DNA from: Cinnamomum chago
Taxonomy: Eukaryota > Streptophyta > Magnoliopsida > Laurales > Lauraceae
NCBI GenBank assembly: GCA_038049695.1
Contig: CP142456.1
Span: forward strand, 65,189,922-65,253,921
Length of the DNA: 64,000 nucleotides
Direction of reading: 5' to 3'
In this document: piece after piece, positions 42,776 to 55,700 of the stretch
How positions within the stretch are numbered: position 1 is the first letter of the stretch
How the letters are laid out: each line of letters opens with the position of its first letter
Notes under the pieces: generated by a model
Databases searched by the model: none
Told to the model about the DNA's origin: nothing
The model's input: the letters and a program-made list of their open reading frames with translations, nothing else
Translations under genes and position numbers: made by a program

Positions 42776-43788
42776 AAATGAAAATATCAGGTTTTTCTTT
42801 ATTTTATTATTTATGAAACTCATGAGAAATTATGACTCTCTTTTGAGGGGCTTCCTCATAAAATAAAAAATTCAAATAAATCAATCCTCATCATATTTCA
42901 CTCCAAATTGGGCCCACCATGAGATTATAAAAATATCAAGTTTCTTATATTCATCAATCTTAGGTTGGGTTGTTTGTGGACTCCACTAAGAGCCATCATG
43001 AATTTCTTACCACCCTAAAATTAGGAATTTTAAACCTTTTTAGTGATTATTTAATAGTGGACACATTTATGAAAAATGCAAACTAATCTCATATGGTAGG
43101 CCTGCCTCCTACTAGATTGAAATGTAATTTGGAGATTCTGCACGAAGTGGGCCTCGTATAGAAGTCTTGTTAATTTCTCTCTGTGTGCCCACTAGTATGA
43201 TAGTTCATCGATAGTTAATTATTATTCTTTATTGAGCTATTTTAAGCCTAAAAATCCAGAAATTAGTTACGAGGAAGAAGTTAGTACTTTAACTTTAAAA
43301 TAGTACGTAGAATTGAATTGATTGGAGGAAAGAAGTACGTAGAGATGCAAAAAACAAAAAAATGCTAGGGAGTTTTCTAGCATCCCCTCTCTCGTATATA
43401 TGAAGAATTCTAAAAACTCTCCATTTTAAAAACTCCCCCTTTTGGTCCCCTATGTTTTTAGGACGTAAAGCCCACCCTTAAGTCAATCTAATCATCTCAT
43501 AAGTACTACTCCTCGTGAATGGGTATAAAGCCCAATTTTGATACTCGCCCAACTTTTACTCATCGTTGGATTGAAATCACAAGAAAGTGATGCCTTTAAA
43601 ACATTAAAATTTGGGGTCATTGATCAAAAGGTTAGAATAATCTAATGAGTTGAGATTTTTCACATAAGTATATTTTATCTTAGATTATTCCATCCAGCGA
43701 CATTCTATTGTTGTCATACAGCATAGTGAGCCTAACTGGGAGGGGCGTTTTTATGAAAAAAACTCCCTGGGAGTTTTCTAGCGCTCCC

Positions 43789-43819
<31 letters not shown>

Positions 43820-44825
43820 AGGGAGCGGTAGAAAAATCTCAAGATGAGATCTACCTATGTGAAAGATCTCAAGTCGATTAGATTATCCTAAATCATTGAC
43901 CCATGACCCCAAAGTCTAAAGGTTTTGAGGCATCACTTTTTTGTCATGATTACGATCCAACAATGAGTAAAATTAGTTGGATGAGTGTTAGATTTGGGCT
44001 TTATACCAATTCAAGAGGGTAGTATGTGAAATGATTAGATTGGCTCAAAGTGGGCTCCACGCCCTAAAAACATCAATGAGCAAAAAAGGGAGTTCTTAAA
44101 ATGGGAAGTTTTTGAGAATTAGTTACAAGGAAGGAGTTAGTAGTTTAACTTTGAAATAGTTTTAGTTAAACTAGTAACTCCTTTCTCGTAACTAATTTCC
44201 AAATTTTTAGGCGTTAAAAATAATTTTAGTGAAGAATCATAATTAACTCTCAATGTAATACCATACGAGTCCGAATCCACTATTTCAACGAAATAGGGAA
44301 ATACTATTTCGGCCTATCCCTGAGTGCCACATATATAAAATTTCATCTTTTCTTTTTTCATTCTAAGAAAGCAATTGGGAGTGCGTAATTAGCTAACATC
44401 ACATTTTATATAGGTGGTGCTCGCGGATAAGCCAAAACAATATAGAGAAATTATCGAAACTTCTATATGAGGCCCACTTCGTGACGAATGTCCAAATCTC
44501 ATTTCAATCTAGAAGGAGGCACACCTATCATATGAGATTAGTTTGCATTTTCATAAGTGGGCCCACTATTAAGTGATCACTAAAAAGGCTTAAAATTTAT
44601 AATTTTACGGTGGTGAGAAATTCACAATGGTTCTTAGTGTGGTCTACAAACAACCTAACCTAAGATTGATAAATATAAGAAACAATATTGATATTTTTAC
44701 AATTCTCATAGTGGACCCAATTTGGAGTGGGATTTGATGATAGCATCATAATTTCTCGTAAGTTTAATAAACAAGAAAAAAAAAAAACTTGATATTTTCA
44801 GTAAAGGTCTTTGAAAGGATGAAAT
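42776..44825. mobile_element. ~2 kb giant foldback element, with a second foldback nested in it
   Basis: The arm 42776-43275 (GAAAATATCAGGTTTTTC, ACTCCAAATTGGGCCCACC, CAATCTTAGGTTGGGTTGTT, TGCAAACTAATCTCATATGG, GAAGTGGGCCTCGTATAGAA, AAATTAGTTACGAGGA) is found in inverse between 44190 and 44825 (inverse reads CAATCTTAGGTTAGGTTGTT, TGCAAACTAATCTCATATGA and so on), ~85-90% alike over ~450 bp. The region between the arms contains the nested foldback 43350-44130. No transposase ORF is present. The ends and any target duplication are not clearly defined. Confidence 0.75.
43350..44130. mobile_element. Nested foldback centred on a TATG microsatellite
   Basis: The left half (AAAACTCCCCCTTTTGGTCC, TGGGTATAAAGCCCAA, CTCATCGTTGGATTGAAATC, AAAATTTGGGGTCATTGATC, TAATCTAATGAGTTGAGATT) recurs in inverse in the right half 43830-44110. 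The centre is a (TATG)n run at about 43790-43818. GGGAGTTTTCTAGC is present twice (near 43368 and 43768), suggesting a composite of two related copies. Non-coding. Confidence 0.7.
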
Positions 44826-46830
44826 TTATTGATTGTCGATGAAGGGGTTATGATGATTAGATGGGCCCATATTTTCATTGTGTCTTCACCGCAATACTAA
44901 AATAACGGTATTAAGATAATTCAATATTGTTGATAAATTAGAATTTTTTATGATAATATTACAGCAATATATCTTTAAGAAAATATCATGATGAATTGAG
45001 AGAATATCGGAAAATCCTTACCACACCGTTTGATGATGGCCACTTATGATCAATCCAATCCCTCTCACGACGTAGTACTGGATATTAATTTGTACTTGCT
45101 CCCATTTCTCACTATTCTCACCATTATTCACCATAGGTTTGAATTAAAAAGAAGAAAATGAACTTACAAAATCAAAATCAAGAGTTTAGATATACGAAAA
45201 TAAGGAAGTAAGACAACGAAAAGGTTTGGACATGGATAATGGAATATAGTATATGAGGCCCCATCAACTAATTCTAACTTTTATTTTTAATTCCTCAAAG
45301 TTAATAGTTATACACCAAACAAATCTCTTAAACGTCTATGAAAAAACCATGATCTCTTCCAATTCAAAGCCCGATGTATCTGGATGGATTCCACTGATCA
45401 AAGGTGGGCCCCCAATTATACAACTCGAAAAGAGGTTCAGGAAAAGTGGACTGCCTAGATATTACACTTTTTATCTAAGACTGACCTAAAAAATGTTGCT
45501 TGCATGCAAACGAAACAGGGTGCTTTAATGGATTAGTAAGAAGGTGGGCCACCCAACCTTGCCAAAGCATGAGAGACATAGAAGCCCTAACTCTTAACAA
45601 ACCATGGTCCCTAACCTATGCTCGCTGCCTTCCAACCACTTCCCTAACCACCTATGCTTGTCCCTAACTTAACTTCACCCTCTTACCTTCCTATATGAAT
45701 CTGCTTGTGTTTGGCTAGCTACTTGGCTTCTCCTTCCTAGGAGATATTTGGGCGCAATCAGTGCGAGTTGCAAAAAATTTACCAACCTTTCAGCTTCTAG
45801 GATCCTACTATGAGCACTACTCGATCGACCCTCTCTGTGAACTGTCACCAAAGATCTGTACCATTATGGCCCACTCTATCTAATCAGTGGTGGACCATCA
45901 ATATATTAGGTTAGTTGGTCTATTTTAGTAGTCTGTGAGACTACCGGTGAACACCCCCTATCAGAAGTTAAAGGGACCATATGGCATTATTTAAGGAACA
46001 GAAATTTCCACTTTTGAAAATTATTGAAAAATCACCAATATAATAGTAATCACAATAATTTTTGAAGGACCCTTATCCGTGCATTTGAAAATTCTAAATT
46101 CTAAAATCCGCAGATGCTACTAAAGTGTGAAATGAAATTTCTCAGAGGAACTTCAAATTCCTATTAAAAGGTTTATACTATATAAATACTCAAAACTACA
46201 TTATACTAACGTGTGATTAAAATGATTATTCGTGTTCTTTATGTATGATCGCTATTAGTAGAAGTAGGTAAGAGCAGATTCTCTTTAAACCTAACTCATT
46301 GCCATCCCTAGTATTGAATGCCTACCGTTGATGATGCATCCGTATTAGAATTGAATCGTTGTCTTCCTCATCATCACCTTTGTTATTATTTATTAACACT
46401 GATTATGTCTATCTCATATAAGCCTTTTGAGCTCATTTTTTCTTTCACTCTACCTTGTTTAAAGTCAATAATAGTTCTAATGACTTAAAAAATTATTAAA
46501 TAATTACCTATTACAACTTGATAACGTTTTCTAATGTGACTAAAGGTATTAAAAAAAACCCTCCAAAAGTAAATTTATGGTGGAAAAACTGGAGTTGAAC
46601 AAAACATCATCCAGAGCTCCATAAACGTCTCCACTCTACATTCCAGTTGGGGACCACTGAATAGGATGTGGAGTGAACGTCTACCAAACCTGGGCCCTGT
46701 ACGCTACTCCAAGCATACATGCAGATTCCTTTTGGGAGTGAAACACCAACAATATATCTGCTTCTCTTTTGTCTGTTTCCAAGGGCCATTTCGTAATTTA
46801 CTTAAACTAGACCCTCTTATCAGACCACCT
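44826..46830. other. 2 kb non-coding DNA
   Basis: No gene is recognised. The part 45535-45960 is similar to 62680-63010 (separate entries). The rest is AT-rich with no structure I can support. Confidence 0.45.
45535..45960. repeat. Dispersed repeat, copy 1 (similar to 62680-63010)
   Basis: GGTGGGCCACCCAACCTTGCC, CTAACTCTTAACAAA, GATCTGTACCAT and CTATTTTAGTAGTCTGTGAG (with the following GACTAC) appear in the same order as in the second copy. It may be a terminal part of an unclassified transposon or a duplicated upstream region; it ends ~1 kb before the secreted-peptide gene. Confidence 0.6.
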
Positions 46831-46831
46831 T

Positions 46832-46902
46832 CTCTATATAAATATAATCAAACAGACCCATCATCCCACAGTACAAGGTTTCCAAGCTCTAAACCTTCAA
46901 AC

Positions 46903-46933
<31 letters not shown>

Positions 46934-46943
46934 CTTGCTCTCC
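46832..46943 (+). promoter_or_regulatory. TATA box and CT-repeat leader of the small secreted-peptide gene
   Basis: CTCTATATAAATATAATC (46833-46850) is a strong TATA box about 100 bp before the ATG. The leader contains a pure CT run at 46902-46930, as in many plant 5' UTRs. The ATG context TCTCCATGGCT is near-ideal for plant translation. Confidence 0.65.
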
Positions 46944-47243
46944 ATGGCTACTTCATGTACACCTGCATTCCTCTTCAAGCTCTCTATTCTACTGATGTTC
47001 ATGGTCTTAAGCGTCTTCGCCGCAGGATCAACAAATGAAACAATGGTGGTTCCAAAAAAAGAAGCTTCAAACTCGACGACCCATGATTTTGCAAGGAAAG
47101 AGGTCCCAGTATCCTCTCCCAGCCATCAGACCCACAGCGTCTCATTACAATCCAGACACCTTCTAAGGACGAGCAACGCCGCCAGGAAACGGCGAAGTAG
47201 AGGACTGCGTTCGAAGTTGGGTCATCGCCATCATGGCCATTGA
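46944..47243 (+). CDS. Small secreted basic peptide precursor, 99 aa, family not recognised
   Basis: Starts MATSCTPAFLFKLSILLM at 46944 with a clear signal peptide: hydrophobic core LFKLSILLMFMVLSVFA and probable cleavage after FAAG (about residue 26). The mature part is polar, Ser/Thr-rich (EASNSTTHDFARKE, SSPSHQTHSVSLQSRH) and ends in a strongly basic tail with dibasic sites (NAARKRRSRGLRSKLGHRHH), stopping at 47243. This layout (signal peptide, variable spacer, basic conserved-looking C-end, single exon, strong TATA and CT leader) is typical of plant peptide-hormone precursors or antimicrobial peptides. I do not see a CLE, CEP, RGF, IDA, PSY or PIP signature and no Cys-rich pattern. Function unknown; the gene model itself is good. 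Confidence 0.7.
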   Translation: MATSCTPAFLFKLSILLMFMVLSVFAAGSTNETMVVPKKEASNSTTHDFARKEVPVSSPSHQTHSVSLQSRHLLRTSNAARKRRSRGLRSKLGHRHHGH

Positions 47244-49012
47244 ATTTCTGCAACCTGCAGCTAATGGTTTGAAATCCGAAGGTTGGACTTGGACCCCATA
47301 TAAAGACTAGTTGACTAGCTTTGGGTCAAACTCGGTTGAACTCACCTTCTCCATCGACTCCACAAACAGTTGACTCGGCCGACTGGAGTTGAGTCTGGTC
47401 GACCGCTACAGTTGCTGCCTACTACTATTACTATGACTTTTTTGTCTCGTATTGTATACAATTTGTTGTTTTGAGTTTAATTATTTGTTCTTTTCTTGTA
47501 TGTTTCATCGTTCCATGAAAGTGGGACAATGTCTTTTGTAGGGCAGGTTGTTTGCTAATTCTCTGTTAATCTAATATGGGTTAGAAAAGTTAATCACATT
47601 TTGAAAGTGGAGATGGCTAGCTGTGATGAGATGTAAACCTCTTTTAATTTGCTTCCTAATTTCGATTGATGACGTGGGATTATGAGTTGGTAAACGCACG
47701 CAGAGAGAGAATTTTGTGAAGTTAATCTGATTTGGACCTTGGTAGTGGAGTTTATATGCATCAAGCAATTTAATTATCATTTTGATAGGAATCTAAAGAT
47801 GATCTTGTTCGTGTACAAATATACCAGACGTTTAGTGTCTAGTTCTTTAGTGTACAGTGAAATTGGATCAGTGGACCACACAGATCTTGGTCGTCCAGTT
47901 TGTGGGCCATGGCATAACCTTGGACAAATCATTAATTCCTCTTAGATCAACTATCTGTTACTGTCGAATTGAATCTGAAAATAAAAAATCTATTATTAAA
48001 AGACGGTTAAATTTAAAGGGTACTGTTAAATCTAGTGTTAGAATAATCTGATCGGGCTGAGTTTTTCCTGATCCATGATGAGATATCTCTATATCTCACA
48101 AGTAGATCTTGAGGAGACCTTGTAAACTATTAGACCCTAATGATTCATGAGACTACAAAGAAATCCCGAGTTCTAAGGGAGTGGAACTCCAAAGTGGAGC
48201 CCACCTATTGAAAATCTTAGCCACTCAAAATAAAAGCTCTCTCAATTAATGGGATATTCCAAATTTTTGCCCCAGTTTGAGTTGGTCCCACCATAGGAAT
48301 GAACATTTGATATAAAACATGATTAATAAATAATGCATATAATTGTAGAACATGACTAACTTCTGTTGGTGTAAAATTTGGGAATATCCCATAAATTGGA
48401 AATGAACTCATTTTAAATTAGTTGGATTTTTAAATTAAGGACCCAACTGTGGTGTTCCACTTCTTCAAGATAGAATTTCTTTGAGCGTCAGTGGATCTTG
48501 ACTCATGATTACATGCTCCTGCATTGTTCCAACTTAGGAATAGTCGCACAAGCTTGATCGCCCAGGCGATGTCATTAGTTCCGGGCTCCTCCTCCTCTCA
48601 CCTGAAAGAACAATGTCCTCCTTCTTAAAACTCGATTGCCCTGCTGTTGGACCTAAGATGAATGGTTTTGTCTCTGTGGATGATCTCACCAAAAAGAAAC
48701 TGTATGTGCGTATATATATCAAAAAATTCAGATTAGTATTTGCACGGTTGTTCTATATGGTCAAGTCTATTTCTTGACCTATGTGGCCCACCTATGATCA
48801 GGTTAATTTCCTAGCACTATACTTCCAGTGAATTTCTTGAAGTCCAAATTTGATACGCATCCAATTGCTATTCACCGCTAGATTGAAATCCATAAAATGA
48901 TGTATTCTAAAATAATTGAAGTTGTTGGGCATAGATCAAGTGGTTAGGCTTATCAAATTGGGTTTTTCACACCATCAGGTAGCCTCAAGATCTTTCTATC
49001 ACATCCAACTGC
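47244..49012. other. Non-coding DNA downstream of the peptide gene
   Basis: The first ~330 bp probably hold the 3' UTR (T-rich; CTAATTCTCTGTTAATC near 47560). The rest has no recognised gene. Parts near 48060-48200 and 48780-49010 share diffuse words (AGATCTTGAGG, GGCCCACCTATG, TTGATCAAGTG-like) with the foldback at 43640-43990 and may be remnants of that family. Confidence 0.4.
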
Positions 49013-49017
49013 TATTC

Positions 49018-51398
49018 TGTTACGGTCCAACCCGAGTTAATCAAAATTAACTCAAATTAATCGAGATTTAACATGGTTTAAGCGTGATTAATCAAATTAA
49101 GAGTGATTAAGGACTAAAATGGATCGAATTAGTTTCTTTGGAGGAATTTATACATAATGGAATGAATGTGAGAGGAATTCACTTAGTTGCGTTGAATTTA
49201 ACTTTAAAGTGATGGAATTAAGGACTTTTCCGTAAATACGGATTTGTACGTATTTTATCGAATACGGTCAAATTTGATATCATCGTGTGTATCTCGATGA
49301 GTACCATAACTTTCATAATATATACACTTTCATTTGACTTAACATGAAGCACGTAGGTCTTGAAGTGACTCAACTTAGAAATGTGCTTAAACCAAGGGAT
49401 TAATGTGCAAAATATATGTGATATGTGTCACAGGAATAAGTTGCATGTAATGAAGTGTCATTCCACCAACCTTCATCCAAGCAACTTGAGAAACTTTGAG
49501 GTTTCTTCTTAGTTTCTTGCTATCCAGTGATTGAATCAAGGAGTTTTCAAGTGAATTTTGCTAGAAAAAGTGATTTCCATCTTCTCCATCACCTTCTCCA
49601 TCAAGTGGGTTGTTGGTTTTCTTAGAGCTTGGTGATTTGGACTCAGGTAGAGCTTGGAATAAGTGGTTTTGTGTTGCAATACAGCAAAAGAGGCAAGTAT
49701 AATCAGTTCTTCATGATTGAGTGTTAATTGATGTAGTTCAAAATTAGATTCAAAACCCATATGGGATAGTGATATAGATTCAATGAAGGGATTGTATGGT
49801 GTTGAATACAATAGAAGTGTCTATTTGACTAGTAATAAAAGTGTATGAAGTAAGGATTGAGGTGGGAACAAAAGGTTCCATGTGGTGTTATAGGTTTTAG
49901 ATTGAAACAAAAAAAAAAAAAGAATTTTGTATCAGTTCTGGTGTAGCTCGGTCGACCGGCCAAACTGCAGTCTGTTCTCTAGAAGCCTGATGGGGCCATT
50001 TTTCTGAATTTTCACTTACAACTGTCGGGCGACCGGCTGATAGCTCGGTCGACCTTGCACACAGGGAGAATGTCGACCTGGCCTTCGCAGGTCGACCGAG
50101 CCCTAGTTCATGGGGTCGACCGACCAATGCCTCGGTCGACCGGGTACTCTGAGAGAAAACTGAGTTTGTCTAAGATTGTACATAAGTTCAAATGTAGTTT
50201 TGAGATTCATTAGACTGTGATCAATGAATCATAAAGGCATTATGTTTTCCATAAAATGTTGTATTTGGCTTGTCATCCAATTTATGTTAAACCAAGGTTA
50301 ACTAAAGCAAGTAGTAATATGTGGATAGATTGGACTAAATGAACATGATTTCAGATTCATATTTTGAATTCTAAAGCGTAATGAGTGTTTCAAGGTTGTT
50401 CATGTCTTTATATCTCCATTAGTGTTAATTCAAGGGGTTTCAATGTACACACTACATATCTTGTAATGTTCATCGAGAATAACACGTACATCGAACATCG
50501 AGAATGACACTTGAATGGATGGTATTAGCTACTTGTTGAGTTGTTTATTGAATTAGAATTGTTAAAGGAAATGAAATGAATCCTTCTTGATGCTTGGGTC
50601 ACGAATGGTGCACCCTTACGCCCTATGCCTAAGAGGATAATGATATTGAATGAAAATGAGTTGCTACTAAGTTGATTAGTAAGTTGGCACTACATAGTGA
50701 TCTCTATAAGCTCATTGAGCTGATTCTGCTGCAGCCGATTATTTGGGAGTGTTCCGGAGCTCCGTGGTGAGATCAATAGTCCCTGACCCGGGCTTTGATA
50801 AGATCCACAATAAATGAATCCTTCCGTATGGAAGAGAAAATCCTCTCCTTTGAGGGAGATGGCAATGGAATTGAAATACTATTGTAGTTTGCCAAATAAA
50901 GAGACTCTTATTGCTTATGAGTTGGAATTGGAATTGAACCAATCTAACACATAATGAGATGAATGAAATGTATCGTTAGCATGTTAAATCATGAAATTGT
51001 TTATACATTGCTGAATTGTGAAATTCATAGTGTTATTGATGACATTATAGGCACAGCTGCCCTTGCCGGTCCTTCTGAGACCACAGCGCAATCAGAGACG
51101 TCCGGTACGGTTCCTCCAGGAGGACTAGTTGAATGGAAGTAAAACTTTGAATTGTGATGAGTTGAAACGTTTCACAATTTTGATCCTTGCATTGTATTTA
51201 AATATGCAAGTGATAAGTTTTGTAAATAGTGTATATGAGTTTTGTTTTATACATGAGCAATGTATATTTGTAAAATTTCTGCATAATGTATTTGATATCT
51301 CTTGTGAATTTTAATGCGTTGAGATTCACGGGAGTAAGTATGCGACACGACTCGGTGTTAACTCGGATTAGTCCTAATCTCGGGTTCGAGTCGTGTCA
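49018..51398 (+). repeat. 5' LTR of the chromovirus
   Basis: 2381 bp, TG...CA. It contains a GC-rich patch at 49950-50145 with repeated CGGTCGACCG-type palindromes, standing out from the AT-rich remainder. It is read in the sense direction into the primer site at 51410. Confidence 0.93.
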
Positions 51399-51600
51399 TA
51401 CTTATTGTATGGTATCAGAGATAAGTGAAAGAGTTAATTAAACTTTGAAATCCTTAGCAATGTAAGACGACGGCGAGTAAATGAGATTACAAGCCCCCCT
51501 ATTTTTGGATTTGTGTTGTGACTTCTTGTTTTCACTAGATGTGATATATATGTGATGGAAGTTCTATATGTGTCTGTTAACTTCCTGTGTTGTTTTCAGA

Positions 51601-52767
51601 ATGGCATCTGGCTCAGGTAGCGGAGGTAATGAGAATGATAATCCTGAATATGTGCATAATAGGAATGAAGGTCCTACACCTACACCTCCTACTCCTCCTA
51701 CTAGCGATGCTAAATTCACTGCTATATTAGAACAATTAGCAAGGAGCCATGAAGCTCAATTGACTATGCAAACACAGCAGCTGAATATGCAAACACAAAT
51801 TGCTGCAATGTTACAAGTGCAAACTCAGATGCAGGCTCAGATTTAGACTCCACAGGCACCACCAGTACAACCATTACCTAATGTGGGTACTCAGGTGGTA
51901 GTACAGACAAAGGAGAAAGATGCTAATGTTCTTTATGAACAGTTTAGGAAGCGTGGGGCCATTGAGTTTCAGGGCAAAGAAGATGCCCTAGTAGCTGATG
52001 AGTGGATACAACACATCGAAGATGTGTTCGATACCATTGTATGTACTTCAAGGCAGCGGGTGTTGCTTGCTTCATCCATGTTACGAGATGTAGTAAAAGA
52101 TTGGTGGAAAGGGATGAAAGATGCAATACTTGAAACCCCTGCAGCTACTGTTTGGGAGACTTTCCGGAAAAAGTTTGAAAGGAATTTTGTGCCAGAGCAT
52201 GTTAGACAGAAGAAAGAGTCAGAATTCCTGAATTTAAAACAGGGACATATGACTGTATCAATATATGTGCATACATTTATCAAACTGTCTAAGTATGCTA
52301 CTGAATTGATAGATACTGAAGAAAAGCGGATCAAGAGGTTCATTAATGGTTTGAACCCAACATATAAGAAGATGGTCATGGCTGGACAACAGACTATTCG
52401 ATTTGATGATGTAGTAGATAAAGCTTATACTGCTGAAGAAGTACATAGAGAAGAACAAGAACATGATGCCATTACTAGTTCTTAAAAAATGAGTGGTACT
52501 CCTTGGATGAGAAAAGGAGGCAAATTCAAGAATAAGAAACAGAAATTTGTTGCTAGAGCTGAAGTAAAACCAATTTGTGAGACTTGTGGAAAAGCTCACA
52601 AAACTGAAGCTTGCTGGAGAAACACTGGGGCATGTTTATCTTGTGGTTCTATGGAGCACAGAATGACTCAATGTCCCAGAATAAGAAGAGAGAATTTAGC
52701 TCCACAGCAACAGCCTCCTCAGAGACAGGCAGTATTTCCTACTCCTCCACAGCAGCAACGTCAATGA
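51601..52767 (+). pseudogene. Chromovirus gag with in-frame stops
   Basis: Starts MASGSGSGGNENDNPEY at 51601 and has a Gln/Met-rich linker interrupted by a TAG at about 51844 (after QMQAQI). The retrotransposon Gag core follows from about 51900: RKRGAIEFQGKEDALVADEW, VKDWWKGMKDAI, FRKKFERNFVPEHVRQKKES, FINGLNPTYKKMV. A TAA after ITSS (52483-52485) breaks it again. The nucleocapsid part holds CETCGKAHKTEACW and the knuckle CLSCGSMEHRMTQC (CX2CX4HX4C). A TGA near 52765 ends it before protease. The first and last stops differ from common sense codons by one transition. Confidence 0.85.
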
Positions 52768-55700
52768 CAACCACGTCAGAAACAAAAACCTAGGCAACAA
52801 CCACAGCAAATTAAGCCTCAGGTTGTGGGACAAATTTATGCTGCAAATAGAGAACAAGCTGAAGCTGCAGCTAATGTGGTGGAAGGTATGATTTATATTG
52901 ATCATAGACCTGCGGTTGCGTTGTTTGACCCTGGGTCTACTCATTCATTTGTTGTACCTCTATTTGTTCGTGATATGCAAAAACAGATTGAACAATTAGC
53001 ATATAATTTTACTGTTGCAACACCATTGGGAAGGAAAGTAGTATGTGAACTCTATGTTCCCCAATGTAGTGTTAACATCGGTGAGGTGTCTATGCCAGCA
53101 GATTTAGTAGTGTTGGCTATGAATGATTTTGATGTGATTTTTGGTATGGATTGGCTTTCAAAGTATAGGGCTTGTTTGGATTGTTTCCGTAAGACTATTA
53201 CTTTTAAAGTAGATGAAGCCGATGCCAGTGTGTTCTTTGAGGGAACACAGAAAGAGTTTGATACAAGGTTGGTTTCAGCAATAAAGGCTGAAAGGATGAT
53301 GCAACGTGGTTGTGAAGGCTACATCGCATTCATCACTGAAAAGAAGCCAAGGAAGGAATTAGGAGACATCCCTATAGTCTGTGAATTTCCAGACGTGTTT
53401 CCTAAAGAAGTGTCAGGTCTACCTCCAGCAAGGGAAGTGGACTTTACTATAGAGCTTGTGCCGGGTACTGCACCTATATCTCAGGCACCATATAGAATGA
53501 CACCCTCTGAATTGCATGAATTGAAGAAACAAATACAAGATTTGCTTGATAAAGGTTTTATTAAACCTAGTGTGTCACCATGGGGAGCACCTGTATTGTT
53601 TGTGAAAAAGAAAGATGGCACCCTACGCATGTGTATCGATTATAGGCAACTGAATCAGATAACAATCAAGAACAAATATCCGTTGCCTAGGATTGATGAG
53701 TTGTTTGATCAACTCCAGGGTGCAGCATATTTTTCTAAGATTAATCTTCGATCTGGATACCACCAGATTAGTGTTAGAGATCAAGATGTACAGAAGACAG
53801 CATTCAGAACCCGATATGGGCATTATGAGTTTTCTAGTTATGCCTTTTGGATTAATGAATGCACCTGCAATGTTTAGGGCTTTGATGAACAGAATTTTTG
53901 CTGCTTATTTAGACCAGTTTGTTGTGATCTTCATTGATGACATCCTGGTATATTCAAAGTCAGAACAAGAACATGAACATCATCCGAGAACAACATTGCA
54001 ATTGTTGAGAGACAATCAGTTGTTTGCAAAGCTAGAAAAGTGTGATTTCTGGCTACAGCAGGTGGCATTTTTGGGTCATATCATTACTAGAGAAGGATTG
54101 ACAGTGGATCTAGCTAAGATTGAAGTCATTACTAATTGGCAAAATCCTAAGAATGTTCCTGAAGTGAGGAGTTTCTTAGGATTGGCTGGATATTACAGAA
54201 GGTTTGTGAAAGACTTCTCGAGAATTGCAGCACCATTGACAAAACTGACTCGAAAGAATATGCCATTTGTATGGGATGATGAATGTGAGTCCAGTTTTCA
54301 GGTGTTGAAACAGAGGTTAGTCTCAGCCCCAATCTTGTCATTACCGGATGGAAAAGGAGGATTTGTTGTTTACTCTGATGCTTCCGGTATAGGGTTGGGA
54401 TGTGTGTTGATGCAAAATGACAAAGTTATTGCCTATGGCTCACGACAATTAAAAGAACATGAGAAGAATTATGCTACTCATGATTTAGAGCTCGCGGCTG
54501 TTGTATTTGCTTTGAAGCAATGAAGGCACTATCTGTATGGTGAAAATTTTAAAGTTCATTGTGATCACAGAAGCCTTCAATATTTATTCACGCAGAAAGA
54601 CATCAATTTGAGGCAACGCCGTTGGTTAGAGCTGATTAAAAACTATGACTTTCCTTTCACTTATGCACCTGGGAAAGGTAATGTCGTAGCGGATGCCTTG
54701 AGTCGAAAATCTGCTTATTTGACAGCAATGGAGCTTGGATGGGATCTGATTGATGCATTCAAAGATCTTGATGTGTCTGTTGACATCTTAAATGATCAAA
54801 AATTGCTTGCAGCAATGTCTGTTTTTGAACCGCTCCTTATCAAAGATATCAAGGCAAGACAATTTGAAGATCATGAGTTAGTGAAAATCAAGGATAACAT
54901 TGCAGTGATGCCAGATTTTGTGTTGGTTGAAGCAGTTCTCTATTTCAGAGACAGATTATGTGTACCAGCACAAGAAGATTTGAAGCAGACAATTATGTTT
55001 GAAGCTCATCACACTAGATATTCTATGCATCTAGGAAGTACTAAAATGTATAGAAATCTCAAGGACAGGTTTTGGTGGAATAATATGAAGTGGGAGATAG
55101 CAGGTTATGTATCTTCGTGCTTGACCTGTCAGCGTGTGAAATTTGAACATAGAAAACCGCCTGGATTGCTTCATCCTTTACATATTCCTAGATGGAAGTG
55201 AGATCATTTGACTATGAACTTTGTATCTGGTTTACCCATGACCAGAAGACATTATAACACCGTCTGGGTGATTGTGGATCGTCTTACGAAGTCTGCACAT
55301 TTCCTTCCATTCAGAAAGGATATGGGATTCAGTGAAATGTCCAAGTTGTTTGTGAAAGAAGTAACAAGATTGCATGGAACACCAGTTTCGATTGTATCAG
55401 ATCGAGACAGTCGGCTTGTGTCTATATTTTGGCAATCTTTCCAAAATTCAATGGGTATGAAACTTCAGTTTAGTACTGCATATCATCCACAGACATATGA
55501 ACAATCTGAAAGAACAATTCAGACCTCAGAAGATTTGCTTCGTGCCAGTGTGATGGACTTTGGTAGTGATTGGGATGAGCATCTTGCGTTGTGTGAATTT
55601 GCATACAACAACAGTTATCACTCCAGCATTGATATGACACTATTTGAAGCATTATATGGTCGCAGATGTAGGACACCAGTTAGTTGGGAAGAAGTTGGAA

